A DNA stretch of 64,000 nucleotides from Paragorgia papillata (lineage: Eukaryota; Cnidaria; Anthozoa; Scleralcyonacea; Coralliidae): contig JAWNZC010000088.1 of the NCBI GenBank assembly GCA_035771165.1, positions 1,160,501-1,224,500 of the forward strand, written 5' to 3'. Shown here in pieces: positions 1 through 7,258 of the stretch; within the stretch, counting starts at the first letter, position 1, and every line of letters starts with the position of its first letter. The translations under genes and the position numbers were made by a program. The notes beneath the pieces were generated by a model, which saw only the letters and a program-made list of their open reading frames with translations, did no database searches and was not told the origin of the DNA.

Positions 1-778
1 ATTTTCTTCTGTCTTGCATTTTTTTCTGGAACATTTTCTTAAGTTTTTCTTTTTTTTCTTCTTCTTTTTTTTCTTCTTCTTTCCTTATTTTTTGCATTCT
101 TATTTCTTCTTCTTTTTCAAGTTTTTCTTTTTGCTCCTGTAATTCTCTTCTGTTTTTGTTTTGCATTCTTATGTCGAGAATCATTTCCTTGAGCTCTTTT
201 TCTTCCTTTTCCTTTTTTGTTGGTTTTGTTGGTATATCTTCTTTTAAAACACCTAAATACCCATAAATTTTAGGTTTTCTAAATTTTTGTAAACTTCGTT
301 TGAAACCGTTTTCTTTAAATATTGTTTTTAATTCTTTTAAAGTGTAGAATTTTGTAAGGTCTATTTTTGAAAGAATGGTTTTTCTTATTTTTTCCTTATT
401 ATTATTTTTTTCTTCTTGGTTTCCAAGTTCTTCTTCTGGTTCTGAGCTTATTTCTTGTGGTTCCAAACAACTAGAAACACTGTATAACAGGAACTGGTTA
501 CAGTTAAATATTTTTATTAATTCTAACTCATTTTTCAAAAATTTTGAGTATTCTTTTGACTTATTTAGCAAAAAATTTGTAGTTTCTTCAGGGGATTCCG
601 ATTCAAAAAATTTTATGTCGTCAATAATTTTTCTTCCACATGAAACCATCCGGAAATAGTGTTTCTTTTCTTCCCCTTCTGAACATGCCAACATTTGTAT
701 ATTGTTGTTATGTGTTTGAAGAATTGGAATTGTAATACTGGTCCATTTTCTCATATCGGGTGTAAGGCTATAATTCAT
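1..778 (-). CDS. Lys/Glu-rich protein of virus-like element 1, truncated by the window edge
   Basis: An open frame reads leftward from an ATG at 778 to the window edge without a stop, about 259 codons. The N-terminal half is mixed. The C-terminal part (about 1-240) is dominated by K, E, R and Q runs and should form long charged helices or coiled coil. The same frame continues upstream to another ATG at 871 but crosses a TAA at 827-829, so either translation starts at 778 or an earlier start has been lost. I recognise no domain. It lies at the left of the AT-rich element and is read in the same direction as most of its genes. The 3' end, and whatever lies beyond it, is outside the window. It is probably a genuine but uncharacterised element gene. 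Confidence 0.5.
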   Translation of the reverse strand, partial: MNYSLTPDMRKWTSITIPILQTHNNNIQMLACSEGEEKKHYFRMVSCGRKIIDDIKFFESESPEETTNFLLNKSKEYSKFLKNELELIKIFNCNQFLLYSVSSCLEPQEISSEPEEELGNQEEKNNNKEKIRKTILSKIDLTKFYTLKELKTIFKENGFKRSLQKFRKPKIYGYLGVLKEDIPTKPTKKEKEEKELKEMILDIRMQNKNRRELQEQKEKLEKEEEIRMQKIRKEEEKKEEEKKEKLKKMFQKKMQDRRK

Positions 779-979
779 CTCTTTTATTATTCTGTTTTTT
801 TGTTTTTGTGGTAAATTCGTTTCTTCTTAGAAATTTGTTGGGATTTTGTGTAACTCCTCAAACTCCTTCATCCTTTTTTCCCATTTTTTGTGTTGGATTA
901 AAAAATTTTTTTTCCTTTCTTCTTTCCTTTCTTTTTTCTCTTAACTGTTGAAACATTTTGAAAATTTTCACCATTTATT

Positions 980-1255
980 CTATGGAATTCTCACTCCGTT
1001 CGCCTCGACTTCGTCTCGGTCTAAAGGAGGTTCTAAAGGTTGTCTTACTTCGTCTTGGTCCAAAGGAGGATCCAAAGGTGGAGGGTTTTTAGGAATACAA
1101 GAATAATTTTTTATTGTTTTGTTTGTCCATCCTATTTGTATATTTCCTTCCATTGTTAAATCTTCCTTACCAAAACTTATTCCAAATTGGAACCCCTTTT
1201 TTGTAATATGGTTTTTATTAAATTTTTCCTTTGGTCTACTTTTTGAGTTTCCCAT
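980..1255 (-). CDS. small hypothetical protein with possible N-myristoylation start
   Basis: A 91-residue frame starts MGNSKSRPKE. Glycine at position 2 and serine at 6 fit an N-myristoylation signal, which would target the product to membrane. The start is preceded by AATAAAATG, the motif shared by neighbouring genes. The last third is Pro/Asp/Glu-rich and is encoded by tandem copies of a GC-richer repeat (PPLDQDE then PPLDRDE) that looks like an insertion. No enzymatic family is recognisable. It is one of the intronless minus-strand genes of element 1. Function unknown. Confidence 0.45.
   Translation of the reverse strand: MGNSKSRPKEKFNKNHITKKGFQFGISFGKEDLTMEGNIQIGWTNKTIKNYSCIPKNPPPLDPPLDQDEVRQPLEPPLDRDEVEANGVRIP
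985..1062. repeat. GC-richer in-frame short repeat, two copies
   Basis: On the minus strand, two copies of a unit containing CGAGACGAAGT or CAAGACGAAGT are separated by about 40 bp. They stand out from the AT-rich surroundings and are translated in the 91-aa ORF. Related pieces occur at 1355-1378 and 1620-1676. Confidence 0.5.
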
Positions 1256-1261
1256 TTTATT

Positions 1262-1287
1262 TTCCTAATCCAAAAGAATTAGGAAAC
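1262..1287. terminator. intergenic hairpin
   Basis: TTTCCTAAT and ATTAGGAAA form a 9-bp perfect stem around an 8-base loop. It lies just 3' of the minus-strand integrase-fragment ORF (1298-1441). It resembles the other gene-end hairpins of element 1 (1479, 6451, 6931, 7221, 9980). Confidence 0.5.
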
Positions 1288-1297
1288 CAAAAAAATT

Positions 1298-1441
1298 TTA
1301 ATTATTCTTTTTTAACATCTTTTCAGTTCCTTTAAAAGTAAAAAGTTTCCACATCCTGTCTCGCCACTTCGTCTCGGTTTTTAAAGGGTTTCTTGGAATT
1401 AGGTTTTTCCTATCTTCCTCTTTTTTAAATGAGATTACCAT
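1298..1441 (-). pseudogene. short integrase-derived fragment
   Basis: A 47-codon frame contains RMWKLFTFKGTEK. This closely matches RMWKYFSFKGDKK in the full integrase at 3351-4331, in the region just after the catalytic glutamate. No catalytic residues are present. It contains part of the GC-richer repeat (1355-1378). It is most likely a relic of a second integrase copy or a partial duplication; it is too short to be functional. Confidence 0.4.
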
Positions 1442-1478
1442 TTTGTTTTGAAATGGGAAATTAAAATAATAATACGTT

Positions 1479-1504
1479 TTCCTGACATTAACAGGTTAGG
1501 AAAA
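1479..1504. terminator. hairpin 3' of the gene at 1515-2051
   Basis: GTTTTCCTGAC and its near complement CAGG..AGGAAAAC flank a short A/T loop directly after the stop of the minus-strand gene ending at 1515. It is one of a series of gene-end stem-loops in element 1. Confidence 0.5.
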
Positions 1505-1514
1505 CAGCAAAAAC

Positions 1515-2051
1515 TTAATTAGTATTAGTTCTATCGTTATTGGAATCATTAGTGTTGCTACTATTGCTGTTTTCATCAGGATTTTCATTATTTTGTACTG
1601 TATCATTTTTATTTGTTGGTTTTCTCACTTCGTTCGCTTGGCTTTGCTCTGCTTCGCTTCGGTTCCTCGGTTCCCAAACATGTTTTACAACTGTTAATCC
1701 TCCAGATAACAATCCAACCATTGGAATGTATGGAGATATTTTTGTTACAATGGATTTAATATCATCGCAAAATAGTTTGTTCGCCATTAGTTCTTCATCT
1801 AGCTCTCCATCATTTTTTATTAGGTCCAACTGCTCCATTAATGCTGAAAATTTGGTTATAAATGTTTCTGTTAATAGAGTGTTAACACGATCCTGTTGTA
1901 TTCTGTCGTAATTTACCTTAATTTTTGCAAGTGCGGAATTAGATGCTTTTTTAAGATATTTTTCCGAATATTTGATTTCATTTTTAGCGGATAAGTTGAT
2001 AAGATCTTCTCTAAGATTTAAATCTTCATTTTCATTTTGCGTATCATTCAT
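1515..2051 (-). CDS. hypothetical element-1 protein with a hydrophobic central segment
   Basis: A 178-aa protein. Residues 1-100 are charged and predicted helical. A short hydrophobic stretch (SPYIPMVGLLSGGLTVV, about residues 106-122) could be a membrane segment. The C-terminal tail is Asn/Asp/Ser/Thr-rich and disordered. Between the hydrophobic segment and the tail, a GC-richer insert (RSEAEQSQANEV) is encoded by the short repeat seen at 985-1062. The start is preceded by TATAATAAAATG. It lies immediately downstream of the membrane protein at 2064-3350, on the same strand. I do not recognise the family; a minor virion or membrane-associated protein is possible. Confidence 0.55.
   Translation of the reverse strand: MNDTQNENEDLNLREDLINLSAKNEIKYSEKYLKKASNSALAKIKVNYDRIQQDRVNTLLTETFITKFSALMEQLDLIKNDGELDEELMANKLFCDDIKSIVTKISPYIPMVGLLSGGLTVVKHVWEPRNRSEAEQSQANEVRKPTNKNDTVQNNENPDENSNSSNTNDSNNDRTNTN
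1620..1676. repeat. GC-richer in-frame short repeat
   Basis: The minus strand carries repeated CGAAGCGAAG, AGCGAACGAAGTGAG-type runs, unlike the AT-rich neighbourhood. It is read in frame as RSEAEQSQANEVRK within the 178-aa gene. It is related to the repeats at 985-1062. Confidence 0.5.
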
Positions 2052-2062
2052 TTTATTATACC
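2052..2062 (-). promoter_or_regulatory. late-promoter-like start motif (TATAATAAAATG)
   Basis: The minus strand reads TATAATAAA immediately before the ATG at 2051. It is one copy of the A/T motif that abuts most start codons in element 1. Confidence 0.4.
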
Positions 2063-2063
2063 A

Positions 2064-3350
2064 TTATTTTTTCTTTTTGTATTCTTTGTATTTTTCGTAA
2101 ACAATATATGTTAATCCAATGGCAAGCACCCACAGGTTTTTGGCAAGCCAGGCAATTCCTTTCGCTCCCCACGACAGTGCTGCCACAAGCAAGTTTATTA
2201 CCGGAACCAATATAGGCAATACTGCTTTCCCTAACTTTGCAACAGCCTTTCCTAATGCTCCAGTTGCCTTTGCAGCTGCTGTAACTCCTTTTCTCCCAGC
2301 TAGTACTACTGTTGTTATAATTCCAGCGATACTTATTGCGATAGCAGCCGTAACTCCCATGTTTTGTTTTGCCCATTCTTTGAACCTTTCAAATCTAGTT
2401 AGATCATTATTTTGGATCATTTCGTCAGTTTCTTCATTTTGTGGAGGCATGTTTTGTTCTAATCTAAGTTGGTCAGCTTTTAATGCACAAACTTCTGCAA
2501 CCACTCTGGCTTCCGCTTTTTTGTACGGATTTTTTCGCGATACTACTTTGTCCTCCCACCACTTCTGGTTAATTTCAACAGCGGCCAATTCTTTGGAACG
2601 TAGGACTCCTCCAATATTACGCAATGCTCTTTCTTCTTCTTCTTCTTCTTCTTTTTCATCAACATTTTTTACCTTATTTTTGCTTTCAATCCTGTCCAGC
2701 CTTATTATTACTTCATCCTCTAATTGGTCAGCAACATTTTTGCGAATGGCGTCTGTGTCTTCTTGTAAAAATCCTACGGTCTTTTCAATAGATGCATTCC
2801 CTGTTTTTGAATGTTCAAAAGCTGCCATTTGCATTAGGTTATCAAATTCAGTAACTTTTTCTTGAATTTTTTCATCTTCATTTGGATTTAAAATGAAGTT
2901 GTTACTGTCTGCATTCTCTCTAACCACAACTTTCACTATTTCGAAGTCAATCCCATCTTCTACTCCATAATCATCGTAACTTATTATACTTTTGTTTATT
3001 AATTTTGCACTTTTATCCCCATCACCTTTATTTACTATTTGCCCTAATCTTTCTCTGAAAAATTTTCTTCTTCTATTTGTTTCGGCCCTCCTTAGTTTTC
3101 CTACCGCCTTGTTTATCGCTGCGGTGGCTCTTTTTGCGGTATCCGAATCTATTAATCCAGCAGCACGATTTCCTCTCACTTTGGAAAGTCTTTCTTGGAA
3201 CCCTTCTTCATAATCTTTGCCAAGATCCACATCATCATCTATAAAAGATGTTTCTGCAACACCATCATCATCATCATCATCTGCTTGGCTTGTTTTCCCC
3301 ATATTTTTCATATTAATATCATACTTAGAAGTATCAAAAGTAGTATCCAT
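2064..3350 (-). CDS. large virion/membrane protein with C-terminal hydrophobic domain
   Basis: A 428-aa protein. Residues 1-300 are charged and rich in predicted helix or coiled coil, with a Glu run near 235. The C-terminal 120 residues are hydrophobic: a first segment (VTAAIAISIAGIITTVVLA), an Ala/Gly/Lys amphipathic stretch, a second segment (VLPILVPVINLLVAALSW) and a third (NLWVLAIGLTYIVYE), ending in a lysine-rich tail. This amphipathic plus transmembrane design fits a membrane-active virion protein. From memory, similar proteins are common in cnidarian virus-like elements, but I cannot search. The start ATG directly follows the integrase stop (TAAATG), so the two genes are head-to-tail. 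Exact function unknown. Confidence 0.6.
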   Translation of the reverse strand: MDTTFDTSKYDINMKNMGKTSQADDDDDDGVAETSFIDDDVDLGKDYEEGFQERLSKVRGNRAAGLIDSDTAKRATAAINKAVGKLRRAETNRRRKFFRERLGQIVNKGDGDKSAKLINKSIISYDDYGVEDGIDFEIVKVVVRENADSNNFILNPNEDEKIQEKVTEFDNLMQMAAFEHSKTGNASIEKTVGFLQEDTDAIRKNVADQLEDEVIIRLDRIESKNKVKNVDEKEEEEEEERALRNIGGVLRSKELAAVEINQKWWEDKVVSRKNPYKKAEARVVAEVCALKADQLRLEQNMPPQNEETDEMIQNNDLTRFERFKEWAKQNMGVTAAIAISIAGIITTVVLAGRKGVTAAAKATGALGKAVAKLGKAVLPILVPVINLLVAALSWGAKGIAWLAKNLWVLAIGLTYIVYEKYKEYKKKK

Positions 3351-4331
3351 TTATTTAACTTGTTTTCCAATAACTTTTACCAGTTCTTCGCTGTAAAATT
3401 TTCCTAAGATATCCTCGTCATCCTCATCTTTAATTCTGTACATAACAGGATCTCCGCGAAATACAGCAGACACCGTAAAAATTTCATCGGAAAAATTTGG
3501 ATCATATCCCTTGGCAAAGTTTCCTCTAAACTTTTCTATTCTTACATTGTCTCCAACTTTAAATTTTGGTTTTACTTGAAATTCAAGTGGAGGAATTCCA
3601 TACAATGTAAAAAATACTTTTAACTGGTTGTCATCATTAACATCCTTTGGCTTCATTTTGATTGTTCTATGTAATGTATTGTTATAACTTGCCGTAAAAC
3701 TACTAAGAGATCCCAACCACTTTTTGTCTCCTTTAAATGAAAAATATTTCCACATTCTAGTTTTTAATGTTCGGTTAAATCTCTCAACAACTGCAGCCTT
3801 CTTTTTAGACTTAGATGAAAAATGACGAACACCAAGGGAATCTAAAAGTCTTACTACACCCTTATTATGGAATTCCCTTCCATCATCAAACTGAACTGTT
3901 TCTGGATATTTATGGAATCTCTCTTTGAATTCTTCCAGCATTTTGGTTACCGCAGGAACCATATTTACAGTGTCTTTTCTACGAGCTGGAACTGCAAATC
4001 CAAATCTACTTAGGATTTCTATTCCCGTTAAAATCCACTTCTGATCATTATTTTCAGAACCAAATTTAGCCATATCCACCATGTCCATTTGTAGTTGGTC
4101 TGCAAGATTTTTTACAAATGTTTTTTGATATTTTCTTGGCTTTCTAATAGTTTTGTGTATTGTAAACACTCTTTGACTGTGTAACCACTTTCGAACCAAC
4201 TTCCTAGTTACTCCTTCAACATTTTGTTTTAGTGCTTCTTGGTAAAGTTTCTCCATGGATTGGTAACCTGTTACAGGATTGTAATATATATCCCGAAGTT
4301 CAAGGTCAATAAGTAAAAGTTTATCATCCAT
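3351..4331 (-). CDS. retrovirus-type integrase (rve) of element 1
   Basis: A 326-aa protein that should catalyse insertion of the element DNA into host chromosomes. The N-terminal helical/HTH-like region (1-80) ends in a basic stretch (TIRKPRKYQKTF). The RNase-H-fold core has a candidate catalytic Asp in QLQMDMVDMAKF, the second in VQFDDGREF and the Glu in AAVVERFNRTLK, giving the expected DD(35)E order. After it comes the conserved MWKYFSFKG segment, and then an SH3-like C-terminal domain (KFKVGDNVRIEKF). Unlike the integrase of the neighbouring Polinton, there is no chromodomain. It is divergently oriented to the 440-aa gene at 4349, with only 17 bp between the two start codons. The reading frame is intact. 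Confidence 0.9.
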   Translation of the reverse strand: MDDKLLLIDLELRDIYYNPVTGYQSMEKLYQEALKQNVEGVTRKLVRKWLHSQRVFTIHKTIRKPRKYQKTFVKNLADQLQMDMVDMAKFGSENNDQKWILTGIEILSRFGFAVPARRKDTVNMVPAVTKMLEEFKERFHKYPETVQFDDGREFHNKGVVRLLDSLGVRHFSSKSKKKAAVVERFNRTLKTRMWKYFSFKGDKKWLGSLSSFTASYNNTLHRTIKMKPKDVNDDNQLKVFFTLYGIPPLEFQVKPKFKVGDNVRIEKFRGNFAKGYDPNFSDEIFTVSAVFRGDPVMYRIKDEDDEDILGKFYSEELVKVIGKQVK

Positions 4332-4348
4332 TTTTTATTTAAATAAAA
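4332..4348. promoter_or_regulatory. 17-bp near-palindromic divergent promoter
   Basis: The two ATGs of the integrase (-) and the 440-aa gene (+) face each other across TTTTTATTTAAATAAAA, which is palindromic except for one extra T. Each start is therefore preceded by the same AAATAAA(A) motif used elsewhere in the element. Confidence 0.5.
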
Positions 4349-5671
4349 ATGGACCTTAAAACAGAGTTTTTAAATGAATATCCAAATGCAGATTTAACAA
4401 GATTTAAATTTGAAGATAAGGTATATTTTATAAAAGGCGAATTTTCTTTGGACATTGAAGATAATGAGTTTAAAAAAAACAAGAACTATACACAATACCT
4501 ATACTGGCCAAAAGAATGGGGGATTAATGGAACTGTTCAACCATTTTCTAAACAACCAAAATGTTCAGCTAACTTAGACAAATTAATAATATTTGTTACA
4601 GAGAAGAAAAGCTTTGTTTTGGACTTGGATCCAATAGATTTGGAATTTAAGGATCCTGTAAAACCAAGAAATCCAGATTTAAATGATTTTCTTACTATTC
4701 CATATTTTACTGCCATTGCTGCCAGTTATGTTGCAAGTTATTTGTGCGGGATTTCTAACAAACATTTTAAAAATGGTTTTGAAAGGTTTAGATCTTCCTT
4801 TTTAACCAGTATTGTCCATTACCATTATGTTTTTCAAGTAAGAAGATTCTTAAAGCACCCAACCAAACTTAAAAGATATCTTACAGATGATATCATTAAA
4901 ATTTTACAGCACAATCCAAATGATGTTTGGAAATCCAAAATAAGTAATTCAACACAAAGCGCAAAAGATTTTACACAGGATATGAAAGATCTTGGGTATG
5001 AAGTTAGATATGTACATTTAACCCAAAAAAGTTATGGTAAAATTAATACTTACGAGGAATTGGTATCTACATCCGGAAGACATCCCGATGATTTTAAACG
5101 TTTTGTTCCAAAAAATAGCAATGGGTTAACTCCATTAGGACAAAAGTTATTCCAACAATCCTTGGAATCCTTTGTTTACTGTATTTTGGGAGCACAAGCA
5201 AAAACAAGATGGGTAATTGTTGGACAAGGAGCTAAAAGTTTACAAACACAAGAAGTTTTTAAGAAATTAATGGAAGACACCATTGTCCAAGATGATGTTA
5301 CTGTTTCAATTTCAAACATGCGAAAAGCTATTAAGTCTACTAATGTTGTTTTAAATTTTGCTGTATCTCCTGGTTTAATTTTAATTCCTAGCGATCTTCG
5401 AATTTTAATTAATCCTGTGGTTGGATTTAACAATGTTCTTACCATGGCTACAGACAAAATGGCGCTTGGTTTAAACAAACACCTAAACAGGAGTACCAGT
5501 GCCACAAATGTTACCGATGTAAAAAAAATAGCAAAAGCTTTGAAATCAATCCCAGAACCAATTTCAAGGCAAACTCCACAAATACAACAAAACACATTTC
5601 CCCAAAACAGATTACCAGAAGTATTTGGAGCTTCAATAACAATAGTTTATATGCTTTTTAAATTAATATAA
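4349..5671 (+). CDS. hypothetical 440-aa element-1 protein
   Basis: An intact 440-aa frame starting at the ATG after AAATAAAA. Visible features are an aromatic N-terminal domain (1-115), an Ala/Tyr-rich helical stretch (TAIAASYVASYLCG) and a basic helical centre (HYHYVFQVRRFLKHP). The conserved-looking C-terminal half contains a hydrophobic patch (WVIVGQGAKSL) and a run of beta-like segments (VVLNFAVSPGLILIPSD), ending in a short hydrophobic tail. It is one of only two plus-strand genes, followed 14 bp later by the zinc-ribbon gene, so it may be co-regulated as an early pair. I see no Walker, polymerase or protease motif. Function unknown. Confidence 0.65.
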   Translation: MDLKTEFLNEYPNADLTRFKFEDKVYFIKGEFSLDIEDNEFKKNKNYTQYLYWPKEWGINGTVQPFSKQPKCSANLDKLIIFVTEKKSFVLDLDPIDLEFKDPVKPRNPDLNDFLTIPYFTAIAASYVASYLCGISNKHFKNGFERFRSSFLTSIVHYHYVFQVRRFLKHPTKLKRYLTDDIIKILQHNPNDVWKSKISNSTQSAKDFTQDMKDLGYEVRYVHLTQKSYGKINTYEELVSTSGRHPDDFKRFVPKNSNGLTPLGQKLFQQSLESFVYCILGAQAKTRWVIVGQGAKSLQTQEVFKKLMEDTIVQDDVTVSISNMRKAIKSTNVVLNFAVSPGLILIPSDLRILINPVVGFNNVLTMATDKMALGLNKHLNRSTSATNVTDVKKIAKALKSIPEPISRQTPQIQQNTFPQNRLPEVFGASITIVYMLFKLI

Positions 5672-5685
5672 CTATAATAAAAGGA

Positions 5686-6438
5686 ATGAGTTTACTTTCG
5701 AAATATAATATTAGTTTTCCAAAAAGTTTGTTAAAAATAGAAAACACAAACACAAGTATAAGTGATTGTTGTAAAGCAATGCTTGAAATAGATGCAGGAT
5801 ATGAATTTTGTTCAAAATGTGGATTGGTATACAAAGATGTTGTTTTCAAACAAACTTGTATTGCCAATGTTAGAAAAAAACATTCTGTACATGTAAGGGA
5901 TTATACAAACCTATTCCAAAAAATGTTTCCAGAAGAAGAAAAAACTGTTGGATCAAAAATTATGAAGTTTTTCGATGAATCCTTCAAAGATCTTAAGGAT
6001 ATTGGCCTTGTTTTAAACCCATATCCAATAGTAAAACATATTTTGTTCATTATTCTTGGAATTTGTCAAAGAGAAGATCTTTTAAAAAGAATGAAAGAAC
6101 CAACTTTAAATGAACAAAAAAAATGGTTTTCAAAAATAGAATACATTTTAAACTATTCTTCAGATGACAATGCTTACATTCCATACAAAACAAATTTTAA
6201 AATGTATGGAAGTTGTCTCAGTGTTAAGAATGCATTGGAATTAAATGGAGAAGCAAAGGAAGAAGAAACAGACAAATTTGAAGAATTTAAAAATTTGTAT
6301 AATGTTTTAAAAAAAGAGAAAGAGGAAAAGGAAAGCAGTTTTTTCCAAGATTCAGAAGATGATTATGGCCCAGAAGATGGTTATGTAGAAGAAGAAGGAT
6401 TCTTCCTAAATTCAGATGGCGAATATGAAATTATGTAG
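5686..6438 (+). CDS. zinc-ribbon protein, possibly VLTF3/TFIIB-like transcription factor
   Basis: A 250-aa protein with an N-terminal zinc ribbon at about residues 27-52 (a CC pair, then CSKCGLVY 15 residues on). This spacing is typical of TFIIB-type ribbons and of the late-transcription-factor VLTF3 family of nucleocytoplasmic large DNA viruses. The middle is helical with basic and hydrophobic patches. The C-terminal 60 residues are strongly acidic (EEK runs, DSEDD, EEEG), a plausible activation or interaction tail. It follows the 440-aa gene by 14 bp and is closed by a perfect 10-bp hairpin. Seen: the ribbon and the acidic tail. Inferred: a transcription role, supported by the uniform promoter motif of the element. 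VLTF3 identity is not proven. Confidence 0.55.
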   Translation: MSLLSKYNISFPKSLLKIENTNTSISDCCKAMLEIDAGYEFCSKCGLVYKDVVFKQTCIANVRKKHSVHVRDYTNLFQKMFPEEEKTVGSKIMKFFDESFKDLKDIGLVLNPYPIVKHILFIILGICQREDLLKRMKEPTLNEQKKWFSKIEYILNYSSDDNAYIPYKTNFKMYGSCLSVKNALELNGEAKEEETDKFEEFKNLYNVLKKEKEEKESSFFQDSEDDYGPEDGYVEEEGFFLNSDGEYEIM

Positions 6439-6450
6439 TAAAAAAAGTTA

Positions 6451-6476
6451 ATTCCTATTCTGTTTTGAATAGGAAT
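6451..6476. terminator. perfect 10-bp hairpin after the zinc-ribbon gene
   Basis: ATTCCTATTC pairs with GAATAGGAAT across a 6-base loop, 12 bp after the plus-strand stop at 6438. It is a candidate transcript 3'-end signal. Confidence 0.6.
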
Positions 6477-6531
6477 TTGAAGATTCAGATAATGAGGAAA
6501 GTGATGATGAAAATACAAACCCTATTTATTA

Positions 6532-6930
6532 CTATACAAATCTAGATAATAACCAACCAGCTCCTGTGCCTGAAAGTGTTACAGCAATAATTTGATATTT
6601 TTCCATTTCTTCGCTTGGTTGATAAAAATCTTCAAGTTTAGGTTCAACTGGAATGTTTTGTAAAATTTTATGAAGTTCGCTAAATGCTTTTGAAGTGTCT
6701 TGCATACTATAGTTTGCTCTACTAATTTCAGCCTGAAGCTCTCTTTGTTTGTCTTTTCTTTTTAATTCATTTTCAAAAAAACCTTCCTTTGCTTTTTGAA
6801 GTTCTTCCATTGCCAAGTTATGCCTTTTTGCTTCTTCAGCAAAACCACTTTTGTTAAAAGATTGAAAAAGATAACCAGCACCAGCAAAGGCAACTGCATT
6901 AAACAATCCTCCTACTACCATTGATGCCAT
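6532..6930 (-). CDS. small membrane/coiled-coil virion-type protein
   Basis: A 132-aa protein with an N-terminal Gly/Ala hydrophobic segment (GGLFNAVAFAGAGYLF), a long charged coiled coil (about residues 30-85) and a C-terminal hydrophobic anchor (IIAVTLSGTGAGWLL). The design resembles a small tail-anchored or minor capsid protein. From memory, similar proteins occur beside capsid genes in related invertebrate elements. The start follows ATGATAAATG. The neighbour upstream on the same strand is the small hydrophobic protein at 6975-7201. No enzymatic motif. Confidence 0.6.
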   Translation of the reverse strand: MASMVVGGLFNAVAFAGAGYLFQSFNKSGFAEEAKRHNLAMEELQKAKEGFFENELKRKDKQRELQAEISRANYSMQDTSKAFSELHKILQNIPVEPKLEDFYQPSEEMEKYQIIAVTLSGTGAGWLLSRFV

Positions 6931-6959
6931 TTATCATATCCAAAAACAGGATATGATAA
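6931..6959. terminator. perfect 11-bp hairpin
   Basis: TTATCATATCC pairs with GGATATGATAA around a 7-base loop. It sits 3' of the minus-strand gene at 6975-7201 and just before the start of the next gene. Confidence 0.6.
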
Positions 6960-6974
6960 TTTTTTAAAAAAAAC

Positions 6975-7201
6975 CTACTTTTCAGTATTAACATTTTTGG
7001 GAATATACCCCTTTTCCTGTGCCATTTTAACTGAAAATAGTCCAATAGCTACAGCCACTCCAAGTTTGGCAGTTTCTTTTAAACTTGCTGGCGCTGCTAG
7101 GGATTGCCCTGTTAACTTTTTGAAAACCATACTTACACCAACAGCAGATGCCGTAATTAGTGCTGCTTCGTACAAATCGTTTAAAACATTTTTTTATCCA
7201 T
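6975..7201 (-). CDS. small hydrophobic protein, start separated by a one-base frameshift in an A7 run
   Basis: The main frame (to 6975) is Ala/Gly/Val-rich with two hydrophobic helices (ALITASAVGVSMVF and LGVAVAIGLFSVKMA), consistent with a small membrane protein of about 75 residues. It has no ATG of its own near the natural start. The expected ATG at 7201, preceded by TATAATAA, is out of frame by one base because of a run of seven A on the minus strand (7189-7195). Either the run was shortened in this copy or the assembly miscounted it. It is flanked by element-1 hairpins on both sides. Confidence 0.5.
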
Positions 7202-7212
7202 TTATTATACAT
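7202..7212 (-). promoter_or_regulatory. late-promoter-like start motif (TATAATAAATG)
   Basis: The minus strand reads TGTATAATAA directly abutting the ATG at 7201. Identical spacing is seen before the capsid gene (9732) and the gene at 10427. Confidence 0.45.
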
Positions 7213-7220
7213 TAAAAAAA

Positions 7221-7244
7221 TTCCTATCAAAAATAGGATAGGAA
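7221..7244. terminator. hairpin after the penton-like gene
   Basis: TTCCTATC and GATAGGAA form an 8-bp stem around an A-rich loop, 15 bp after the stop of the minus-strand gene ending at 7259. T-rich tracts flank it. Confidence 0.6.
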
Positions 7245-7258
7245 ATTTTTTGGTTTGT

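Noticed and set aside
375..659. 94-aa plus-strand ORF starting MVFLIFSLLLFF
   Set aside because: It is antisense to the lysine/glutamate-rich frame (1-778) and hydrophobic only because it mirrors A-rich codons.
2056..2376. 106-aa minus-strand ORF beginning MGKTKHGSYG
   Set aside because: It is an alternative frame inside the large membrane protein gene 2064-3350, with no start motif.
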